Assembly (NCBI GenBank): GCA_019234175.1 | Contig: JAFALP010000393.1 | Location: 1-5,681 of the forward strand | DNA: 5,681 nucleotides | Reading direction: 5' to 3' | Source of the DNA: Actinomycetota bacterium | GTDB lineage: Bacteria > Actinomycetota > Thermoleophilia > Gaiellales > Gaiellaceae | Part shown: positions 4,636 to 5,681 of the stretch, one piece after another | Numbering within the stretch: the first letter of the stretch is position 1 | How the letters are laid out: each line of letters begins with the position of its first letter | Position numbers and translations under genes: made by a program | Notes under the pieces: generated by a model | Database searches by the model: none | Told to the model about the DNA's origin: nothing | The model's input: the letters and a program-made list of their open reading frames with translations, nothing else

Positions 4636-5681
4636 ATGCTCGGCACCGTCGCGATCGTCGGCTTCCCGAACGTCGGGAAGTCCACGCTGGTCAACCGGCT
4701 CACCGGGACCCGCGCCGCCGTCGTCCACGAGACGGCGGGCGTCACGCGCGACCGCAAGGAGCTCGTCGCCGAGTGGAACGGGAAGGAGTTCCTGCTCGTC
4801 GACACCGGCGGTGTCGACATCGCCGACGCGTCGCCGATCACGAAATCGATCGCCGTGCAGGCGCGCGAGGCGGTGCAGGAGGCGGACCTCGTCCTCTTCG
4901 TCGTCGACGCGCAGATCGGGATCACGCCCGGCGACGAGGAGGTGGCGCAGATCCTGCGCGAGTCGCGCAAGCCGGTGCTCGTGATCGCGAACAAGATCGA
5001 CGATCCGCGCAAGGAGTCGCTCGCGCTCGAGCTGCACCGGCTCGGCCTCGGCGACCCGATCCCGATCTCGGCGCTGCACGGGCACGGCGCCGGCGACCTC
5101 CTCGACGACATCGTCGAGTACCTCGAGGCCCACGGCGCGCCGCCGCGTACGGACATTCCCGAGGACGCGATCCGCGTCGCCATCATCGGCCGGCCGAACG
5201 TCGGGAAGTCGAGCCTCGTCAACGCGCTGCTCGGGCGGGAGCGCGTGATCGTGTCCGAGATCCCGGGGACGACGCGCGATGCAATCGACAGCGTGCTCGT
5301 GCGCGGCGACCGGACGTTCGTGCTCGTCGACACAGCCGGCCTCAGACGCAAGAGAAAGCATCGGCAGGGCATCGAGTACTACTCGGAGCTGCGGGCGCTG
5401 GAGGCGGCCGAGCGCGCCGACGTCGCGCTCGTGCTCGTGGACGCATCGCAGGGCGTGGTCGAGCAGGACCTCACGGTCGCCGATGTCGCGCGCAAGGCGG
5501 ACTGCGCGACGCTCGTCGTCCTCTCGAAGTGGGACGTGACGCAGGTGAAGATCGAGGACGTGCGCAAGCAGCTGCGGCGCCGGCTGCGGCAGCGTCCGCC
5601 GTTCATCGCCGTCTCGGCACAGACCGGCCGCGGCCTCGACCGGCTGCTCGACACCGTCGCCGAGCTGTTCGACAAGTACAC
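4636..5681 (+). CDS. der: Ribosome-assembly GTPase Der/EngA (3' end beyond right edge)
   Basis: Essential GTPase with two tandem G domains that acts in 50S subunit maturation. The 348 visible codons cover both G domains; the C-terminal KH-like domain (roughly the last 100 residues) is outside the window. Domain 1: P-loop GFPNVGKS (9-16), GVTRD (35-39), DTGG (56-59), NKID (119-122), ISAL (144-147). A variable linker with PPRTDIPED follows. Domain 2: P-loop GRPNVGKS (185-192), PGTTRDAIDS, DTAGLRRK (232-239) running on into the basic KRKHRQG, GIEYYSELRAL, SKWD (297-300) and VSAQTGRGL (326-334). The G4 motif of domain 2 is normally NKWD, so the serine at 297 is unusual. ATG 4636 is two bases after the plsC stop with no Shine-Dalgarno sequence; the P-loop begins at residue 9, normal for the family. 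Two AGA arginine codons, rare in this DNA, fall in switch II of domain 2. Confidence 0.97.
   Translation, partial: MLGTVAIVGFPNVGKSTLVNRLTGTRAAVVHETAGVTRDRKELVAEWNGKEFLLVDTGGVDIADASPITKSIAVQAREAVQEADLVLFVVDAQIGITPGDEEVAQILRESRKPVLVIANKIDDPRKESLALELHRLGLGDPIPISALHGHGAGDLLDDIVEYLEAHGAPPRTDIPEDAIRVAIIGRPNVGKSSLVNALLGRERVIVSEIPGTTRDAIDSVLVRGDRTFVLVDTAGLRRKRKHRQGIEYYSELRALEAAERADVALVLVDASQGVVEQDLTVADVARKADCATLVVLSKWDVTQVKIEDVRKQLRRRLRQRPPFIAVSAQTGRGLDRLLDTVAELFDKY

Noticed and set aside
4664..5211. Two similar P-loop segments in der as a possible gene duplication or repeat
   Set aside because: Tandem G domains are the normal architecture of Der/EngA, so this is not a new repeat.
4528..5372. Two long minus-strand frames (277 and 250 codons) opposite der
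   Set aside because: Both lie over the conserved G-domain coding sequence of der and have compositions expected from out-of-phase reading.

Overview
The window is very GC-rich (by eye about 70%), with strong G/C bias at third codon positions. It is packed with housekeeping genes and shows no sign of mobile DNA. The protein motifs and the gene order (class II EPSP synthase, short cytidylate kinase, plsC, der) suggest a high-GC Actinomycetota. A Thermoleophilia/Gaiella-like lineage is my best guess, from memory of similar sequences and not from any search.

Layout. Positions 1-1025 (minus strand) carry nearly all of trpS, tryptophanyl-tRNA synthetase; its stop codon lies beyond the left edge. 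A perfect 11-bp GC-rich hairpin (2-30) sits in its last visible codons. A 29-nt divergent spacer (1026-1054) separates trpS from a rightward cluster: aroF (1055-2095, type I-beta DAHP synthase), aroA (2097-3359, class II EPSP synthase), cmk (3356-3988, cytidylate kinase), plsC (3992-4633, 1-acylglycerol-3-phosphate acyltransferase) and der (4636 to the right edge, double-domain ribosome-assembly GTPase, truncated by the window before its KH-like domain). Junctions are +1, -4, +3 and +2 nt, so the five genes almost certainly share a transcript.

How the genes fit together. aroF and aroA supply the first and sixth steps of the shikimate pathway, which leads to chorismate and so to Trp, Tyr and Phe. 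trpS consumes tryptophan for translation and is transcribed away from aroF out of the same tiny spacer. cmk (CMP/dCMP recycling, which also feeds the CDP-diacylglycerol pool), plsC (phosphatidic acid synthesis) and der (50S maturation) form a growth-linked housekeeping block.

I found no undescribed system. The points worth a second look are a probable leaderless aroF transcript, the hairpin at the end of trpS, non-consensus signature motifs in TrpRS (KMSTT) and Der (SKWD), an A/T-rich patch with rare codons just before cmk that may be an internal promoter, and a rare-codon cluster in der. There are no tRNA or rRNA genes, CRISPR arrays, insertion sequences or tandem repeats that I can see, and no gene-free stretch longer than 29 nt.
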